Of a DNA stretch of 49,510 nucleotides, positions 49,501-49,510 are shown one piece after another. This DNA is from Anaerolineales bacterium (GTDB lineage: Bacteria; Chloroflexota; Anaerolineae; Anaerolineales; RBG-16-64-43), in the NCBI GenBank assembly GCA_016928575.1, contig JAFGKK010000061.1, forward strand, positions 1 to 49,510, written 5' to 3'. The notes under the pieces were generated by a model that ran no database searches, was not told the DNA's origin, and worked only from the letters and a program-made list of their open reading frames with translations. Made by a program: the position numbers and the translations under genes. The first letter of the stretch is position 1, and each line of letters begins with the position of its first letter.

Positions 49501-49510
49501 TGCCAGCCGC

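Overview
The window looks like chromosomal DNA of an uncultured Chloroflexota bacterium, most likely Anaerolineae-like. This is inferred from high GC, Thr/Pro-rich linkers on secreted proteins, soluble multi-GAF sensor kinases, an ATP-synthase b-delta fusion, a lauroyl-acyltransferase-like gene beside a CDP-alcohol phosphatidyltransferase, and very many intergenic palindromic repeats. No rRNA and no CRISPR array were seen.

Layout. 1-2.7 kb: a decayed, AT-richer island beside an initiator tRNA-fMet, holding a C-terminally truncated DNA methyltransferase and a tyrosine recombinase broken by four palindromic insertions. 2.8-6.4 kb: GNAT acetyltransferase, glutamate racemase (murI), ribosomal protein L19 (rplS) and a LytR-CpsA-Psr protein. 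6.5-11.2 kb: a catalytically degenerate tyrosine-recombinase homologue translationally coupled to a GAF-GAF-GAF-PAS histidine kinase, then a degenerate metallo-beta-lactamase-fold protein. 11.6-15.8 kb: three tandem paralogous secreted proteins, one truncated. 16.1-31.6 kb, all on the minus strand: nuoA-H-J-K-L-M-M-N, then atpZ-atpB-atpE-atpF/H fusion, then murE and a double cyclophilin-type lipoprotein. 31.9-42.9 kb, plus strand: SppA-like protease, acyltransferase and CDP-alcohol phosphatidyltransferase, small membrane and zinc-ribbon proteins, NUDIX, a broken isoprenylcysteine-methyltransferase-like gene, GNAT, HAD and a PD40 beta-propeller protein. 43.1-46.2 kb: two orphan paralogous solute-binding proteins. 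46.6-49.3 kb: sdhC-sdhD-sdhA.

The energy cluster is the most notable part. It encodes only the membrane arm of complex I plus only the Fo part of ATP synthase (the delta domain fused to b). The peripheral complex I subunits and all remaining F1 subunits are absent. Two NuoM paralogues and a NuoL with a lateral-helix region about 30 residues longer than in E. coli match the published '2M' complex I signature. The second NuoM has lost the conserved TM7 lysine. A palindromic repeat lies at every gene junction from nuoH to nuoN, and several different repeat families are used.

A second theme is palindromic (REP/MITE-like) elements entering coding regions: the recombinase pseudogene, the NuoH and NuoJ tails, and the N-terminus of the PD40 protein.

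Limits: all homology is by eye. Two genes (about 35.4 and 37.2 kb) each need one extra base to read through, which may be a real mutation or an assembly error.
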